Assembly: GCA_035301545.1 (NCBI GenBank)
Contig: DATGUA010000063.1
Location: 1-6,278 of the forward strand
Source of the DNA: DATGUA01 sp035301545
Lineage (GTDB): Bacteria; Bacillota; Clostridia; Tissierellales; Tissierellaceae
Reading direction: 5' to 3'
Length of the DNA stretch: 6,278 bases
Shown: in pieces, positions 5,038 through 6,278 of the stretch
How positions within the stretch are numbered: the first letter of the stretch is position 1
How the letters are laid out: every line of letters begins with the position of its first letter
Translations under genes and position numbers: made by a program
The notes under the pieces: generated by a model
Databases searched by the model: none
What the model was told of the DNA's origin: nothing
The model's input: only the letters and a program-made list of their open reading frames with translations

Positions 5038-6278
5038 ATACCATTTCTTCTGGCTTTATATAATTGTTAAATTCATCTTCAGTTAAATAACCTAATTCTA
5101 CTACAGTTTCCCGTAGTGACTTTCCTGTTTCGTGTGCAGTCTTAGCAACCTTAGCCGCTTTTTCATATCCTATATGAGGATTTAAAGCAGTAACTAACAT
5201 TAGAGATTTCTCTAAATTTTCTTCCATCCTATCTTTAATTGGCTTTATTCCTACAGCACAATAATCATTAAAAGATATAATTCCATCACTTAATAATTTT
5301 GTGGATTGTAAAAAATTATAAATCATAACAGGCATAAATACATTTAATTGAAAGTGTCCTTGAGAAGCTCCAAACCCAATAGTAGTATCATTCCCCATAA
5401 TCTGAGCTACTATCATGGTTAAAGCTTCACTTTGAGTAGGATTTATTTTTCCTGGCATTATAGAACTACCTGGTTCATTTTCAGGAATAGATATCTCTCC
5501 TATTCCACATCTAGGTCCACTAGCTAACCATCTTATATCATTAGATATTTTCATTAAATCTGCTGCCAGCGATTTTAAGGCTCCATGAGTATAAGATAAA
5601 TCACTTTTACTAGTAAGTGAATAAAATTTATTTTCCGCTGTTTTAAATCTTTTATCGGTAATGAAAGATATTTCTTCTGCTACTATCCTTCCAAAATCTT
5701 TATGAGCATTCAAACCTGTACCTACTGCTGTTCCCCCTAAAGCTAATTCTCTCAAATCTTCCATTGATTCTAATATATTATGCTCTGCCTTCTTTAACAT
5801 TTCAGTCCATCCACTTATTTCCTGGGAAAATGATATAGGCACTGCATCTTGAAGATGGGTCCTACCAGTTTTTATAATACCTTTATTTTCTTCTTCTAAT
5901 CTTTCAAAAGTACTTTTTAATTTCTCTACTGCTGGCAATAGATTATCTTCCAAGGCTATAATTGAAGCTAGGCTCATAGCTGTTGGGAATGTATCATTTG
6001 AACTTTGTGACATATTTACATGGTCATTAGGGTGTATAAACTCCTTATCTAATATTTCATTAGCTCTATTAGCTACAACCTCATTTACATTCATATTACT
6101 TTGAGTTCCACTACCAGTTTGCCATACTACTAATGGGAAATTTTCATCTAGTTTCCCTTCATATATTTCCTTACATACCTTAGATATTATTTCTGCCCTA
6201 TCATCATCTAATTTTCCTAATTTATTATTAGTAATAGCTGCAGCTTCTTTTAATATACTAAAAGCTTTAATAATTTCT
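5036..6278 (-). CDS. fumC: Class II fumarate hydratase (FumC), N terminus cut by the window edge
   Basis: FumC interconverts fumarate and L-malate in the citric acid cycle or its reductive branch, as a cytoplasmic, oxygen-stable, iron-free homotetramer. The visible 413 residues lack about the first 40 of a protein of about 460. The frame is open to the edge, so the internal Met codon at 6094 is not the start. The three superfamily signatures are complete: TGSGTQSNMN (near 6120-6090), HPNDHVNMSQSSND (near 6034-5993) with TGRTHLQDAVP (near 5866-5834), and GSSIMPGKINPTQSEA (near 5469-5422). Residues matching the E. coli active site (Ser98, Thr100, Ser139-Ser140-Asn141, Thr187-His188, Ser318, Lys324, Asn326) are all present. 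THLQDA rather than TQLQDA and NPTQ rather than NPVI separate it from aspartate ammonia-lyase. The C-terminal FumC domain (LVTALNPHIGYEKAA to the PEEMV end) is complete. It is separated from the transporter operon by a terminator and 550 bases, so it is a different transcription unit. Confidence 0.95.
   Translation of the reverse strand, partial: EIIKAFSILKEAAAITNNKLGKLDDDRAEIISKVCKEIYEGKLDENFPLVVWQTGSGTQSNMNVNEVVANRANEILDKEFIHPNDHVNMSQSSNDTFPTAMSLASIIALEDNLLPAVEKLKSTFERLEEENKGIIKTGRTHLQDAVPISFSQEISGWTEMLKKAEHNILESMEDLRELALGGTAVGTGLNAHKDFGRIVAEEISFITDKRFKTAENKFYSLTSKSDLSYTHGALKSLAADLMKISNDIRWLASGPRCGIGEISIPENEPGSSIMPGKINPTQSEALTMIVAQIMGNDTTIGFGASQGHFQLNVFMPVMIYNFLQSTKLLSDGIISFNDYCAVGIKPIKDRMEENLEKSLMLVTALNPHIGYEKAAKVAKTAHETGKSLRETVVELGYLTEDEFNNYIKPEEMV

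Noticed and set aside
5036..6094. Fumarase beginning at the internal Met codon at 6094
   Set aside because: The frame continues open upstream to the window edge and encodes the conserved WQTGSGTQSN segment immediately before it, so this is an internal methionine.
5036..6278. Aspartate ammonia-lyase as an alternative to fumarase
   Set aside because: THLQDA and GKINPTQSEA are fumarase forms; aspartase has TQLQDA and NPVIPE at these places.

Overview
The window comes from an A+T-rich genome with strong AAGGAGG-type ribosome binding sites, TTG as an alternative start codon and A/T-ending codons throughout. This points to a low-GC Bacillota, most likely an anaerobic clostridial lineage; this is inferred from composition and gene style, not from a marker gene. 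All recognisable genes lie on the minus strand, so transcription runs from high to low coordinates. I see no mobile element, tRNA, rRNA or CRISPR array.

Layout in transcription order. (1) 6278-5036: class II fumarate hydratase (fumC), missing about its first 40 residues at the window edge and closed by a clear intrinsic terminator at 5007-5037. (2) 5006-4457: about 550 bases of A+T-rich non-coding DNA. It holds the best candidate promoter (TTGACA at 4814-4819 with a TATA tract), an FNR-type palindrome overlapping that -35, and a possibly structured leader (4478-4547) just before the first transporter gene. (3) 4456-502: a complete three-gene ABC importer operon in the order ATPase, fused double-domain permease, substrate-binding lipoprotein. 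(4) 501-338: a short gap with A+T-rich hairpins that may end the operon. (5) 337-1: the N-terminal 112 residues of a TarJ-like zinc-dependent dehydrogenase (ribulose-5-phosphate reductase / ribitol-5-phosphate dehydrogenase type), running off the edge.

The three transporter genes form a self-contained importer of the FbpABC/AfuABC class. The lipoprotein captures the ligand outside the membrane, the 12-helix-type permease passes it, and the ATPase dimer powers uptake. Automated annotation would call it a ferric iron or spermidine/putrescine transporter. The binding protein shows no obvious adjacent-tyrosine ferric site where FbpA has one, so a phosphorylated organic ligand (sugar or polyol phosphate, or phosphonate) is at least as plausible. 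The neighbouring polyol-phosphate dehydrogenase fits that idea but does not prove it.

Most of the window is ordinary housekeeping and transport DNA. The parts worth a second look are the 550-base upstream region (operator-like palindrome, possible switching leader, possible intergenic small RNA) and the unassigned substrate of the importer. I do not see evidence for a wholly new system.
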